A stretch of DNA of 64,000 bases from Paragemmobacter ruber (lineage in GTDB: Bacteria > Pseudomonadota > Alphaproteobacteria > Rhodobacterales > Rhodobacteraceae), in the NCBI RefSeq assembly GCF_009908315.1, contig NZ_JAAATW010000001.1, positions 992,001 to 1,056,000 of the forward strand. Reading direction: 5' to 3'. The notes beneath the pieces were generated by a model that searched no databases, was not told where the DNA came from, and saw only the letters and a program-made list of their open reading frames with translations. A program made the translations under genes and the position numbers. Shown here one piece after another: positions 52,246 to 61,525 of the stretch. Position 1 is the stretch's first letter. Every line of letters starts with the position of its first letter.

Positions 52246-54765
52246 TCATTCCTGCGCACGCAGCACCTGCGCGGGTCGCGCCGCCAGTGGCCGAAGCGCG
52301 AACAGAAGCCCCGCCGCCATGGTCGCAAAGACGCCCCCCGCCACGATCGCCAGCGCCGACACGGGCTCAAAGAAATACTCTCCCTCCATCACAAACACCA
52401 TCACCGCCCAGCCCGCCAAACCGCCCGCCACGATGGCCACCGCCCCCGCTGCCGCCCCCGTCAGCGCCGATCGCAGCGCGAAACTGGCAAGGATCCGCCC
52501 CCGCGTCGCGCCCAGCGTTTTCATCACCGCCGCCTCATAGACCCGCGCGCGTTCCCCCGCCGCCGCCGCCCCGATCAGCACGACGAACCCGGTCACCAGC
52601 GTCGCCGCCGCCGCCCAGGCCGTGGCCGTGGCAATGGCCTCCAGCGCCTCCGTCACCCGGTCAATCGCCTCGCGGATGCGGATCGCCGTCACATTGGGAT
52701 AGGCCTGCGACACATCCCGCAGGATCGCCGCCTCCGCCGCCTCTTCGGCATAGACCGTGGCGATGAAGGTATGCGGCGCGCCTTGCAATGCGGCAGGGTT
52801 CATCGTCATGACAAACCCCATCCCCGCGCTGGAAAAATCCACCTGCCGGAAACTGGTGATCGTCGCCGGGATATCCCGCCCCAGCACATTCACCACCAGC
52901 GCATCCCCCAGCTTCAGCCCGATTTCCTCTGCCTCTTCGGCAGCGAATGACACCTGCGCCGGCCCGGTGTAATCGGCAGGCCACCATTCCCCCGCCACCA
53001 CCTGCGCATTCTCCTGCGGCGCAGCGGAATAGGTGATCCCCCGGTCGCCCCGCACCACCCAATGCTCGCCCGCCACCTCGCGCGCGGGCCGCCCGTTGAT
53101 CTCGGTCAGCACGCCGCGCAGCATGGGCGCGCTTTCCACCTTGCTCACCGCTGCATCCCCCTCGACCCGGGCAAGGAACCCTTCGATCTGGTCCGGCTGG
53201 ATATCCACAAAGAAATAGCTCGGCGCCCGCTCCGGCAGGTCGGTTTCAATCGCCGCCCGCAGATTGGCATCAATCTGCCCCACCGCCGCCAGCACGCTGA
53301 GGCCGAGGCCAAGCGACAGGATCACCGCCCCCGCCTCATCCCGCGGCCCGCCGATGCTCGCCAGCGCCAGCCGCAACGCCACCCGCCCACGCGCCAGCCC
53401 CGCCCGCGCCGCGCCCCGCGCCAGCCACCGCAACCCCACCGCCGCCAAGGCCAGCACGATCAGCGCCCCGATCACGCCGCCCGCCGATCCCAGCGTCAAT
53501 TCCCATGTGCCAGAGAACCACACCGCGCCGCCCACCAGCAGCACGGCCAGCCCGACAATCGCCCAGAGATGCCGCGCCGCAGGCACGCCCGCACGCCCCG
53601 CCCCGCGATACAGCGCCGCCGCCCGCACGCCTTCCGTGCGCGCCAGCGGCCACAGCGTGAACAGAAACGCCGTCACCACGCCGTAGAACGCAGCCTCCAG
53701 CAACGGCATGGGATAAACCCCCACCTCCGCCGGAAAAGGCAGCGATGCCTCGATCACGCCGCCAAACAGAACAGGCACCGCCGCGCCCAGCACCAGCCCG
53801 ATGCCAACCCCCAGCCCCGCCAGAACCCCGATCTGCAAAAGGTAGATGCGAAAGATCAGCCGCCCCTCGGCCCCAAGGGTTTTCAGCGTGGCGATGGTCG
53901 CCACCTTGCCCTCCAGATAGGCCCGCACCGCCGCCTGCACGCCGACGCCACCCACGGCAAGGCCCGCGATCCCCACAAGGATCAGGAACGATCCGATCCG
54001 ATCCACGAACCGCTCCACCCCCGGCGCGGCGCGGCGGCTGTCCTGCCAGCGCATCCCGGCATCGGCAAATTCAGCCTCCGCCCGCCGCTCCATCTCGGCA
54101 AGATCCGTGCCCGCGGGCAGCACCAGCCGGTATTCCGTCTCGAACAGCGATCCGGGTTCCAACAACCCCGACCCCGCCAGATCGGCCGTCCGCACGATGG
54201 TGCGCGGCCCCAGCGAAAAGCCGCCATTCGCGCTGTCGGGTTCGCGCAGCAGCACACCACCCAGCCGGAATTCGCCGACGCCCATCCGCACCGGATCGCC
54301 AAGGGACAGCCCCAGCCGATCCACCAGAACCTTGTCCATCACAAGGCCCGCGCGGCCACCCTCCACGGCCAGCGCCTCAGGTAATGTCCCGGCTTCCAGT
54401 TCCACCGCGCCCAGCAGCGGATAGGCATCATCCACGCCCTTCACCTGCGTCAGCGCCGTCTCCTCGCCCACCACCACCATCGACCGGAAATCCACGATCT
54501 CCGACACATCGGTGGCAATGCCTTCCATCCACGCCCGCTCCTCTTCGGACGCGAAGCGATAGGTGAACTCCATCTGCGCATCGCCACCCAGCAGCACCGC
54601 GCCCTGATCGCTCAACCCCTGCTGGATCGACGCGCGCACCAGCCCTACGGCGGCAATCGCCGCCACGCCCAGCGCCAGACAGGCGAGAAAGACCCGAAAC
54701 CCCTTCACCCCCCCGCGCAATTCGCGCCGGGCAATCGTCCAGGCCAAGGTCATGCCGGGGGTCAC
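52246..54765 (-). CDS. ybbP: ABC transporter permease, FtsX-like (YbbP)
   Basis: An 839-residue permease with one N-terminal helix, large periplasmic domains and two FtsX blocks (about 260-400 and 715-830), eight to ten helices in all. The C-terminal MKTLGATRGRILASFALRSALTGAAAG is the diagnostic FtsX coupling segment. With YbbA it probably moves lipophilic compounds or helps lipoprotein/esterase release; the cargo is unknown. It overlaps ybbA by 4 bases, and tesA is divergent, as in E. coli. Confidence 0.88.
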   Translation of the reverse strand: MTPGMTLAWTIARRELRGGVKGFRVFLACLALGVAAIAAVGLVRASIQQGLSDQGAVLLGGDAQMEFTYRFASEEERAWMEGIATDVSEIVDFRSMVVVGEETALTQVKGVDDAYPLLGAVELEAGTLPEALAVEGGRAGLVMDKVLVDRLGLSLGDPVRMGVGEFRLGGVLLREPDSANGGFSLGPRTIVRTADLAGSGLLEPGSLFETEYRLVLPAGTDLAEMERRAEAEFADAGMRWQDSRRAAPGVERFVDRIGSFLILVGIAGLAVGGVGVQAAVRAYLEGKVATIATLKTLGAEGRLIFRIYLLQIGVLAGLGVGIGLVLGAAVPVLFGGVIEASLPFPAEVGVYPMPLLEAAFYGVVTAFLFTLWPLARTEGVRAAALYRGAGRAGVPAARHLWAIVGLAVLLVGGAVWFSGTWELTLGSAGGVIGALIVLALAAVGLRWLARGAARAGLARGRVALRLALASIGGPRDEAGAVILSLGLGLSVLAAVGQIDANLRAAIETDLPERAPSYFFVDIQPDQIEGFLARVEGDAAVSKVESAPMLRGVLTEINGRPAREVAGEHWVVRGDRGITYSAAPQENAQVVAGEWWPADYTGPAQVSFAAEEAEEIGLKLGDALVVNVLGRDIPATITSFRQVDFSSAGMGFVMTMNPAALQGAPHTFIATVYAEEAAEAAILRDVSQAYPNVTAIRIREAIDRVTEALEAIATATAWAAAATLVTGFVVLIGAAAAGERARVYEAAVMKTLGATRGRILASFALRSALTGAAAGAVAIVAGGLAGWAVMVFVMEGEYFFEPVSALAIVAGGVFATMAAGLLFALRPLAARPAQVLRAQE

Positions 54766-55472
54766 GCCGCCACCTCCGGCGCCGCCACCCGCCCATCGGC
54801 CAGCCGCACCACCCGGTCGCAGCGCGCCGCCAGTTCCGGCGCATGGGTCACCAGAACCAGCGTCGCCCCATGCCGGTCGCGCAAGCCAAACAGCAGGTCC
54901 ATGATCGCCTGCCCGTTCACACCATCCAGGTTCCCCGTCGGCTCATCTGCCAGCAGGATCGCCGGGCGCGGCGCGGCGGCCCGCGCCAGCGCCACACGCT
55001 GCTGCTCGCCGCCCGACATCTGGCTCGGATAATGCCCCATCCGCTTGCCCAGCCCCACCGCCGCCAGCTCCGCCTCCGCCCGGGCAAAGGCATCCGGCAC
55101 CCCCATCAACTCAAGGGGCACCGCCACATTCTCCAGCGCCGTCATCGTGGGCATCAGATGGAAGGACTGGAACACCACCCCCATCTTCCCGCGCCGGAAC
55201 CGCGCCAACCCATCCTCATCCATCGCCGTCAGGTCCTGGCCAAGCGCGCGCACCTCGCCCCCCGTGGCCCGCTCCAGCCCCCCCATCACCATCAAAAGCG
55301 ATGACTTCCCCGATCCCGACGGCCCGATCAGGCCAACCGTCTCGCCCGCATGAACTTCCAGTGATATGCCCTTGAGGATATCGACCGGCCCCGCATTTCC
55401 CGCCAAGGTCAACCGCACGTCCTTCAGCGCCAAAACCGCCCCGCCCACTGAACCGAGACCCTGATCCGTCAT
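54762..55472 (-). CDS. ybbA: ABC transporter ATP-binding protein (YbbA, LolD-like)
   Basis: A 236-residue ATPase with Walker A GPSGSGKS (50-57), Q-loop VVFQSFHLMPTMTALENV, signature MSGGEQQRVALARA, Walker B ILLADEPTGNLD and H-loop LVTHAPELA. It powers the YbbP permease. ATG 55472 lies head to head with the tesA region; the divergent promoters must overlap in under 50 bp if tesA begins at 55519. Confidence 0.93.
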   Translation of the reverse strand: MTDQGLGSVGGAVLALKDVRLTLAGNAGPVDILKGISLEVHAGETVGLIGPSGSGKSSLLMVMGGLERATGGEVRALGQDLTAMDEDGLARFRRGKMGVVFQSFHLMPTMTALENVAVPLELMGVPDAFARAEAELAAVGLGKRMGHYPSQMSGGEQQRVALARAAAPRPAILLADEPTGNLDGVNGQAIMDLLFGLRDRHGATLVLVTHAPELAARCDRVVRLADGRVAAPEVAA

Positions 55473-55518
55473 GAAAATCGCCTTCCACCTGTCCAATGCC
55501 ACATATGGCGCGGCCCAC

Positions 55519-56154
55519 ATGTTCCGCAACATCACATTGGCGCTAGGCCTCGCGCTTCCCGCCACCGCATTGGCCGAACCCACCATCGTGGCCTTGGGCG
55601 ACAGCCTCACCGCAGGCTACGGCCTGCCCGAAGGCGATGGCCTCGTCCCGCAACTGAACGCATGGCTTGCGGCGCAGGGCTCCACCGCCACGGTGATCAA
55701 CGCAGGCGTCTCGGGCGACACCTCGGCGGGCGGCCTCTCCCGCCTCGACTGGTCCCTCACCCCGGAAACCGACGCGCTGATCGTCACGCTGGGCGGCAAC
55801 GACCTCCTCCGCGGCCTGCCGCCGGCCGAGACCGCAAGGAACATCGACGCCATCGTGAAATCCGCCACCGACCGTGGCCTGAAGGTCCTCATCGTCCCGA
55901 TGGAGGCGCCGGGCAATTTCGGCCCCGATTACAAATCCGCCTTCGACTCGCTCTACACCGACATCGCCACCACCTACGGCGCGCAGATCACCGCCCCCTT
56001 CTTCCGCCTGATCGACCCACAGGCCACCGACCCCGGCCAGATCGCGCAATGGATGCAGGCCGACGGCATCCACCCCAACAAGGACGGCGTCGCCCGCGTG
56101 GTGGAAAACCTCGGCCCCGCGCTTCTCGAACTGGCGGGGGCGACAAGCGATTAG
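55519..56154 (+). CDS. tesA: Arylesterase / acyl-CoA thioesterase I (SGNH hydrolase)
   Basis: A 211-residue periplasmic hydrolase. Signal peptide about 1-19 (RNITLALGLALPATALA). Block I VALGDSLTAGYGL with Ser29, block III TLGGNDLLRG, block V DGIHPN with D182 and H185. It cleaves short acyl esters or thioesters. The frame is open from ATG 55471, but ATG 55519 places the signal peptide properly. Divergent from ybbA. Confidence 0.93.
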   Translation: MFRNITLALGLALPATALAEPTIVALGDSLTAGYGLPEGDGLVPQLNAWLAAQGSTATVINAGVSGDTSAGGLSRLDWSLTPETDALIVTLGGNDLLRGLPPAETARNIDAIVKSATDRGLKVLIVPMEAPGNFGPDYKSAFDSLYTDIATTYGAQITAPFFRLIDPQATDPGQIAQWMQADGIHPNKDGVARVVENLGPALLELAGATSD

Positions 56155-56157
56155 GCA

Positions 56158-56472
56158 ATGCCCAACGCCCAGAGCGTGATCGAAGCCGCCGCTACCCTGA
56201 CCTTCCTTCTGTGCTGGTCGGGTGTAGCCCTGATCTTCCTCTCGATGATCATCCCGCTCGTCCGCCAGCGCGCCTTCTGGAAGACACTCGTCCTGCCCTT
56301 CGCCGAACGCTCCCGCCTTCAGGGCGAACTCATCCACGCCCTCCTGCAAGTCATCGGAAAATCCCGCCTGAACCGCATCGGCCAGCGCCTCGGCGCAGCA
56401 GGCCTCACGCTTGGCCTCTTCACCGGCATCGCTTGGCTCGCCCTGCGCATCACCCAAGGCCCCGCTCCCTGA
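56158..56472 (+). CDS. Small membrane protein, 104 residues
   Basis: Two membrane helices (about 12-34 and 78-97) with a basic loop between them (RQRAFWKTLVLPFAERSRLQG). No family is recognised. It starts 3 bp after the tesA stop, so it is translated in the same operon. Function unknown. Confidence 0.65.
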   Translation: MPNAQSVIEAAATLTFLLCWSGVALIFLSMIIPLVRQRAFWKTLVLPFAERSRLQGELIHALLQVIGKSRLNRIGQRLGAAGLTLGLFTGIAWLALRITQGPAP

Positions 56473-56510
56473 CCCAACCGCCACGCCATTTTGTCCTTCC
56501 CTGACCTGCC

Positions 56511-56529
56511 CCTTCATCTTGGCCCAAAT
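56511..56529 (+). repeat. Solitary CTTGGCCCAAATACC element
   Basis: CTTCATCTTGGCCCAAATACC is present in the gap before the FAD oxidase gene. It is the same word that recurs in every unit of the tandem array at 49.2-50.1 kb. Confidence 0.6.
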
Positions 56530-56638
56530 ACCCACTTTGCCACGCCCGCCCCGAAGCGCCCCGCCGGGGCCTGAAAGAACCCCCCTTGCAACCCGCCCCC
56601 GCCCGCCCGACAACAGCGCCCGACGACCGGAGCGCGCC

Positions 56639-58090
56639 ATGTCCCTGATCCAAGACCTCATTCCCCTGCTCGGGCAACCCCACGTTCTCACCGGCCCCGA
56701 CATGGCCCGCTACGCCCGCGACTGGATGGGCGGCTACCAAGGCACACCCCTCGCCGTGGCCCGCCCCGGCAGCACGGCGGAAGTCGCCGCCACCGTCAAA
56801 CTGGCCGCAGACCACAACATCCCCGTCATCCCCATCTCCGGCAACACGGGCCTCACCGGCGCGACCTATACCGAAGGCGGCCTCCTCCTCTCCACCGAAC
56901 GGCTCAACCGCATCCGCGAGGTTCGCCCCGCTTCCCGCCTCGCCATCGTCGAGGCGGGCGTCATCCTGTCCCACCTCCACGACGCCGCCGCAGACCACGG
57001 CCTCTACTTCCCCCTCTGGTTCGGCGCGCGCGGCTCGGCCATGGTCGGGGGCGTGCTGTCCACCAACGCGGGCGGCTCCAACGTCCTGCGCTACGGCTCC
57101 ACCCGCGCGCTTTGCCTGGGGCTCGAGGTGGTGCTGCCCGATGGCCGCGTCCTCAACCTGATGTCCGAACTGCACAAGGACAATTCCGGCTACGATCTGA
57201 AAAACCTTTTCATCGGCGCCGAAGGCACGCTCGGCATCATCACCGCCGCTGTGATGAAACTCGTCCCCGCCCCCCGCGCCCATGCCACCGCCACCCTCGC
57301 CGCGCGCTCCCTCCCCGACGCGCTCGAACTCCTCAACCGCCTGCAGGCGGCAACGGGCGGCCTGGTGGAGGCCTTCGAATACATGCCCGCCGATTACATG
57401 GCCCGGCTGGAACGGGTCCGCCCCGATCTCGGCATCCCCTTCCCCGCCCATCGCGCCTGCACCCTGCTCGTGGAAATCGCCGCCACCGCCCCCGCGCTGA
57501 CGGCGGAAACCGCCCAAGGCACCCTCCCGCTGACCGACCTACTGGAGGACACCCTCGCCCAACTGATGGACGAAGGCCTCATCCTCGACGCGCAGATCGC
57601 CCGCTCCACCACCCAGCGCGCCGCCATGTGGGCGCGGCGCGAGGCGGCGGCCGAAATCGGCGCCGCCGTGAAGCCGATGATCGACAGCGACATCGCCCTC
57701 CCGCTCGACAAGGTTGAATCCTTCCTCACCCGCATCGGCCCGCGCCTCGCGCAGATCGCCCCCGGCGCGGAAACCGTCACCGTCGCCCATCTGGGCGATG
57801 GCAACCTGCATTTCTCCGTCTATCCCGGCGATCCGTCCAAGGCGCTCTATGACCGCGTCATCCACGCGATCGAAGATATCGTCCAGGATCTCGGCGGCTC
57901 CTTCTCCGCCGAACATGGCGTGGGCCTGTCCAAGCTCAACTCCATGGCCCGCCGCAAAGACCCCGTCGCGCTCGACCTGATGCGAACCCTCAAACAGGCC
58001 ATCGACCCGGCCAACCTGATGAACCCCGGCAAGGTCATCCCCCCCAAGAACACAGCCCCCGAAGACCCGGCCAAAGACCCCACAGAATGA
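56639..58090 (+). CDS. FAD-linked oxidase (D-2-hydroxyacid dehydrogenase type)
   Basis: A 483-residue flavoprotein of the vanillyl-alcohol-oxidase superfamily. FAD-binding: VIPISGNTGLTGATYTEGGLLLS and GVLSTNAGGSNVLRYG; C-terminal: AHLGDGNLHFSVY and GSFSAEHGVGLSKL, typical of D-2-hydroxyglutarate and D-lactate dehydrogenases. Electron acceptor probably quinone or ETF. The MFS transporter gene overlaps its stop by 4 bases, and the pair may act on one substrate. ATG 56639 is used; the longer upstream frame covers the previous gene. Confidence 0.9.
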   Translation: MSLIQDLIPLLGQPHVLTGPDMARYARDWMGGYQGTPLAVARPGSTAEVAATVKLAADHNIPVIPISGNTGLTGATYTEGGLLLSTERLNRIREVRPASRLAIVEAGVILSHLHDAAADHGLYFPLWFGARGSAMVGGVLSTNAGGSNVLRYGSTRALCLGLEVVLPDGRVLNLMSELHKDNSGYDLKNLFIGAEGTLGIITAAVMKLVPAPRAHATATLAARSLPDALELLNRLQAATGGLVEAFEYMPADYMARLERVRPDLGIPFPAHRACTLLVEIAATAPALTAETAQGTLPLTDLLEDTLAQLMDEGLILDAQIARSTTQRAAMWARREAAAEIGAAVKPMIDSDIALPLDKVESFLTRIGPRLAQIAPGAETVTVAHLGDGNLHFSVYPGDPSKALYDRVIHAIEDIVQDLGGSFSAEHGVGLSKLNSMARRKDPVALDLMRTLKQAIDPANLMNPGKVIPPKNTAPEDPAKDPTE

Positions 58091-59280
58091 CCAGCCTCTC
58101 CGTCCTGCGCGACCCCACGCTCCGGCTCATCGCCTGGGCGCTGCTCCTTCTCGGGGCGCTCAATGCCTCAGTCTATCCCTACCAGTCGCTGGTGGGCATC
58201 GAACGCATCGGCCTCAGCGAACCCGCCTTCGCGCTGATCCTGACGCTGGCCTCCGCCACCTCGGTCACCGCTTCGGTCCTGCTCGGCATCCTGTCCGATC
58301 AACGCGCCAACCGCCGCCGCATCGCATTGCTCACGGCCACATCGGGCGCGGCGGGCGTGGGGCTGATGCTCATCGCCCCCTCACCCCTAACCTTCGCCCT
58401 CTGCCACGGGCTTCTCTTCCCCGTCGCCACCTCGCTCTACGGCCAGCTCTTTGCCCTCGCCCGCCTCGCCCGCAGCGATGACGGCACCGCCCGCGACGCC
58501 ATCCTCGGCACCCTGCGCTCAGCCCTCTCGCTCAGCTTCCTCACCATGCTGGTGTTCTGGACCTTCGCCTTCGGCTGGGGGCTCGACGTCATGGCCGTCT
58601 ACCTTTCGGCCACGCTGGCCGCCGTCGCGCTGACCACGCTCTTGCACCTGCGCTGGCCCCGCGACGGCCAGACGACATGGGCTGATCGCCCCTCCGGACT
58701 GAACTTCCGCCGCGCGCTGGCCGAGATTGCGGAACCCCGCATCCTGATCCGGCTCCTGCTCCTCGGCGCCATCGCCTCAGCCGGCAACCTCTACATGATC
58801 CTCACCGCGCTGGTGTTCGACGCTTCCCCTATCCGCGATGCCGGCGATGCCGCGCTCTACATAGGCCTCGTCGCGGGGTGGGAGGTGCCCTTCATGCTCC
58901 TCCTGCCCCGCATCACCCACCGCTTCCGCCGCGCCACCCTGCTGGCGGCGGGAACCGTGCTCTATGTCACGCACCTCGCCCTGATGCCGGTGCTGACCGA
59001 TACCGCATGGCTCTGGGGGCTGACACTCCTCGCAGGCCTCGGCGGCACGGCGATCCTCACCCTGCCCATCGCCTATTACCAAGACCTGCTCGACGGCCGC
59101 CCCGGCGCCGCAGGCGCCATGATCGCGCTCCAACGGCTGGCGGCAGAGCTCCTGGCCGCCGCCGCCTTCGCGACGGGCGCGCTGATCGGCGGCGGCTATG
59201 CTCTGACCGCGCTGATGGGTGCCGGCGTGGCCCTGACCGGGGCAGGCGTGCTCCTATGGATCGACCGCCCGCGCCTGTGA
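58087..59280 (+). CDS. MFS transporter
   Basis: A 397-residue transporter with about twelve helices. The loop after helix 2 reads LGILSDQRANRRRIAL, a version of the MFS signature GxLaDrxGrrr. Specificity is unknown; resemblance to sugar-efflux (SetA-like) proteins is possible but not decisive. Its ATG overlaps the FAD oxidase stop (ATGA). It is followed by a 900-bp low-GC gap. Confidence 0.85.
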   Translation: MTSLSVLRDPTLRLIAWALLLLGALNASVYPYQSLVGIERIGLSEPAFALILTLASATSVTASVLLGILSDQRANRRRIALLTATSGAAGVGLMLIAPSPLTFALCHGLLFPVATSLYGQLFALARLARSDDGTARDAILGTLRSALSLSFLTMLVFWTFAFGWGLDVMAVYLSATLAAVALTTLLHLRWPRDGQTTWADRPSGLNFRRALAEIAEPRILIRLLLLGAIASAGNLYMILTALVFDASPIRDAGDAALYIGLVAGWEVPFMLLLPRITHRFRRATLLAAGTVLYVTHLALMPVLTDTAWLWGLTLLAGLGGTAILTLPIAYYQDLLDGRPGAAGAMIALQRLAAELLAAAAFATGALIGGGYALTALMGAGVALTGAGVLLWIDRPRL

Positions 59281-60187
59281 ACGCCAACAGGAAACGCGCT
59301 TGCAGCGCGTTCAAATCCCGGCAGTATAGGACAGTAATAGGCGCGTCTCTTCGCCCCAACGTTTAAGTTTTCGCCCAGAAGATTTGATAGACTGAAGAAA
59401 TCACGTCACAGGGATTCTTCAAGGTGATCCAAAGGCGATCAGTGTCGCCATCGCGGAGTCGATGATCTAAGCCGTGCAGCACGGACGGACTGTCACCATG
59501 TTTTCTGTCGGTTCAATCGCGATGGCAAAGAGGGTTGGCGTAATGTCAAAAAATCTAAAAAGCAAGATTACACTGGCCGCAATTGTTTTTGGAATAGCTT
59601 TCCTCGATCCGTCGTTCGAGCCTTTCCAAAGCGCTCATGGCTTCTTGAGCGTTTCTGTCGTTCTTCTAGTCATATTCTTCGGCGATCGTTTGGCATCTTG
59701 GCTAATGCGAAAGTAAAGAATGAAGCTTAAATTTCTTCCAGAGTAAGAAACCTCGTTTTTTGAACCACCCTAATTCAGGCGATCCACCTAAAAACCGCGC
59801 AGCGACGAGCATGCCATCTCGGCCAGTATCTTTCAGATCACGCCCATAGATTGATCGCGCATACCTATTGCTGCGGGCCTTCATCGCTTTTGGCTTCACA
59901 CTTCGCATTCGCAATACCATCAACCTTGCTCTCTCGGTTATCCACCCAGAATACAACTGCTCGCACCTGAATAAAGGCTAGGTGGTCTATATCCACCGCA
60001 CGACGTACAAGGCAAACGCGCGATGCGCGCCCGGCTTCCCTGAGAAGTGCAGAGAACTTCGCGACTCACCCGCCGTGTCATGGTTAACGCGCCGAAAACC
60101 CACCGCGCGTCTGCACGCCCGTCTGCACGCGTTCCTGCACGCCCGAAAACGCCGCCCGCCGCCGATTAATCCAGCGCCCGCTTACAC
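59281..60187. other. Low-GC gap between the MFS gene and hemC
   Basis: About 900 bp, of which 59300-60050 is clearly lower in GC than anything else in the right half. One small membrane ORF (59543-59716) is plausible. A DnaA-box-like TTATCCACC lies at 59938-59946, and the inverted repeat GGTGG-N7-CCACC at 59981-59997. The right end (60108-60142) has three tandem CTGCACGC words. Nothing else can be supported. Confidence 0.4.
59543..59716 (+). CDS. Small membrane ORF in a low-GC gap, unknown
   Basis: A 57-codon ORF: basic start SKNLKSKITLAAIVFGIAFL, then FEPFQSAHGFL, a second hydrophobic segment (SVSVVLLVIFFGDRLASWL) and end MRK. Two helices are likely. Codon use is unlike neighbours (many A/T-ending codons). 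In-frame ATGs at 59522 and 59498 would extend it. No family recognised, and it may not be a gene. Confidence 0.35.
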   Translation: MSKNLKSKITLAAIVFGIAFLDPSFEPFQSAHGFLSVSVVLLVIFFGDRLASWLMRK

Positions 60188-61132
60188 TTAGCGCCAGCTG
60201 AAGAACCCCGCAGGCGCCCGGCCCAGCAACTCCTCCGCCAGATCGCGCCCCATGGCCGCCGCATCTGACAGGCCCCCACGCCGCGCGCCCGTGATCGACT
60301 CGCTGCCATCCGGCCGCAGGATCTCGCCGCGCAGCCAAAGCACGTCCTCTTCGATCACGGCAAGCCCCGCAATCGGCGTCTCGCAAGACCCGTCCAGCCG
60401 TGCCAGCATCCCGCGCTCGGCGGCCAGCCGCACCCCCGTATCCCGGTCATGGATCGCCGAAAGCATCCACTCAACCCGTTGATCGGAAACGCGTCTTTCC
60501 ACGCCGATCGCGCCTTGCGCCACCGCAGGCAGCATCTCTTCCGGCGCAATCGCCGCCCGCGCCACATGCGCCATGCCCAGCCGGTTCAGCCCCGCCATGG
60601 CAAGGAACGTGGCCACCGCCACCCCTTCCTCCAGCTTGCGCATCCGCGTCTGCACATTGCCCCGGAACTCCACCAGCCGCAGATCGGGCCGCCGCAGCGC
60701 CAGTTGCGCCCGCCGCCGCAGCGACGAAGACCCCACCACCGCCCCCTGCGGCAGGTCCGCCAGCGACGCCACGCCGGGCGACACGAACCCGTCCCGCACA
60801 TCCTCGCGCGGCAGATAGCAGTCCAGCACCAACCCCTCCGGCTGCACCGTCGGCATGTCCTTCATCGAATGGACCGCTATATCTATGGCGCCTTCGATCA
60901 ACGCCTCCTCGATCTCGCGTGTGAACAGCCCCTTGCCGCCGATCTCCTTCAGCGGCTTGTCCAGGATCTGGTCGCCCGTCACCTTGATCACCACGATCTC
61001 GAACGCCTCATCCGGCAGGCCAAAGGCCACCCCCAGACAGCGCCGCACCTCATGCGCCTGCCACAGCGCAAGGGGCGAACCACGGGTTCCGATCTTCAAC
61101 GGCTGGGCGGGGGAGGGGAGCGGATGCGTCAT
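60188..61132 (-). CDS. hemC: Porphobilinogen deaminase (hydroxymethylbilane synthase)
   Basis: A 314-residue tetrapyrrole enzyme that links four porphobilinogens. It has LKIGTRGSPLALWQA, GGKGLFTREIEEALIEGAIDIAVHSMKDMP, GSSSLRRRAQLALRRPDL and LDGSCETPIAG with the dipyrromethane-bearing Cys250. ATG 61132 is preferred; ATG 61144 (MPWG) is four codons upstream. It diverges from a small membrane gene and hemE, a usual arrangement in Rhodobacterales. Confidence 0.96.
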   Translation of the reverse strand: MTHPLPSPAQPLKIGTRGSPLALWQAHEVRRCLGVAFGLPDEAFEIVVIKVTGDQILDKPLKEIGGKGLFTREIEEALIEGAIDIAVHSMKDMPTVQPEGLVLDCYLPREDVRDGFVSPGVASLADLPQGAVVGSSSLRRRAQLALRRPDLRLVEFRGNVQTRMRKLEEGVAVATFLAMAGLNRLGMAHVARAAIAPEEMLPAVAQGAIGVERRVSDQRVEWMLSAIHDRDTGVRLAAERGMLARLDGSCETPIAGLAVIEEDVLWLRGEILRPDGSESITGARRGGLSDAAAMGRDLAEELLGRAPAGFFSWR

Positions 61133-61207
61133 GCCCCAAGGCATACAACTGTCATCTTTACCTGACAACTCTTGACAAGCGGCCCCCGCCAGCCGACCCA
61201 TAACGCC

Positions 61208-61525
61208 ATGACGCTGTTCCTGTCCCTCGCCCTCCTCGCCTCTGCCGCGCTCATCTTCCTTGCGTTTCGGATGGAGCGCAGCGCGATCCTTGGCGGGATC
61301 AACGGCGCGAACGGCCTGACCATCCTCGTGGCCTTCATCGTGTCGGCCACGACAACGCTGCCCGTGGCCGCCGTCACATGGTGGATGCACGGCATCCTCG
61401 CGGCGCTGCTGGTCATCCTGATCTCGGTCCTCTGGCACTTCGGCGCGTGGCGCTATGCGATGGCCTCCCTGCAATCCCTCGCCGACCGCACGAATGGCGA
61501 GACCAGCCTGAAAGCCCGCCCATGA
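61208..61525 (+). CDS. Small membrane protein upstream of hemE
   Basis: A 105-residue protein with three membrane helices (about 2-18, 36-58 and 60-80) and a short polar tail ([16 protein letters not shown]). No family recognised. Its stop overlaps the hemE ATG (ATGA), so it is co-translated with hemE and might serve haem synthesis, though this is positional inference. Confidence 0.7.
   Translation: MTLFLSLALLASAALIFLAFRMERSAILGGINGANGLTILVAFIVSATTTLPVAAVTWWMHGILAALLVILISVLWHFGAWRYAMASLQSLADRTNGETSLKARP

Noticed and set aside
59300-59330. tRNA 3'-end-like piece (GTTCAAATCC) after the MFS gene
   Set aside because: No pairing T-stem, no CCA end and no repeat partner; chance match.
59702-59956. 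84-codon minus-strand ORF in the low-GC gap
   Set aside because: No ribosome site or recognisable domain; random open frame is likely.
59982-60191. 69-codon ORF with repeated Leu-His-Ala-Arg
   Set aside because: Repetitive residues come from the short CTGCACGC repeats; no start signal or conservation evidence.
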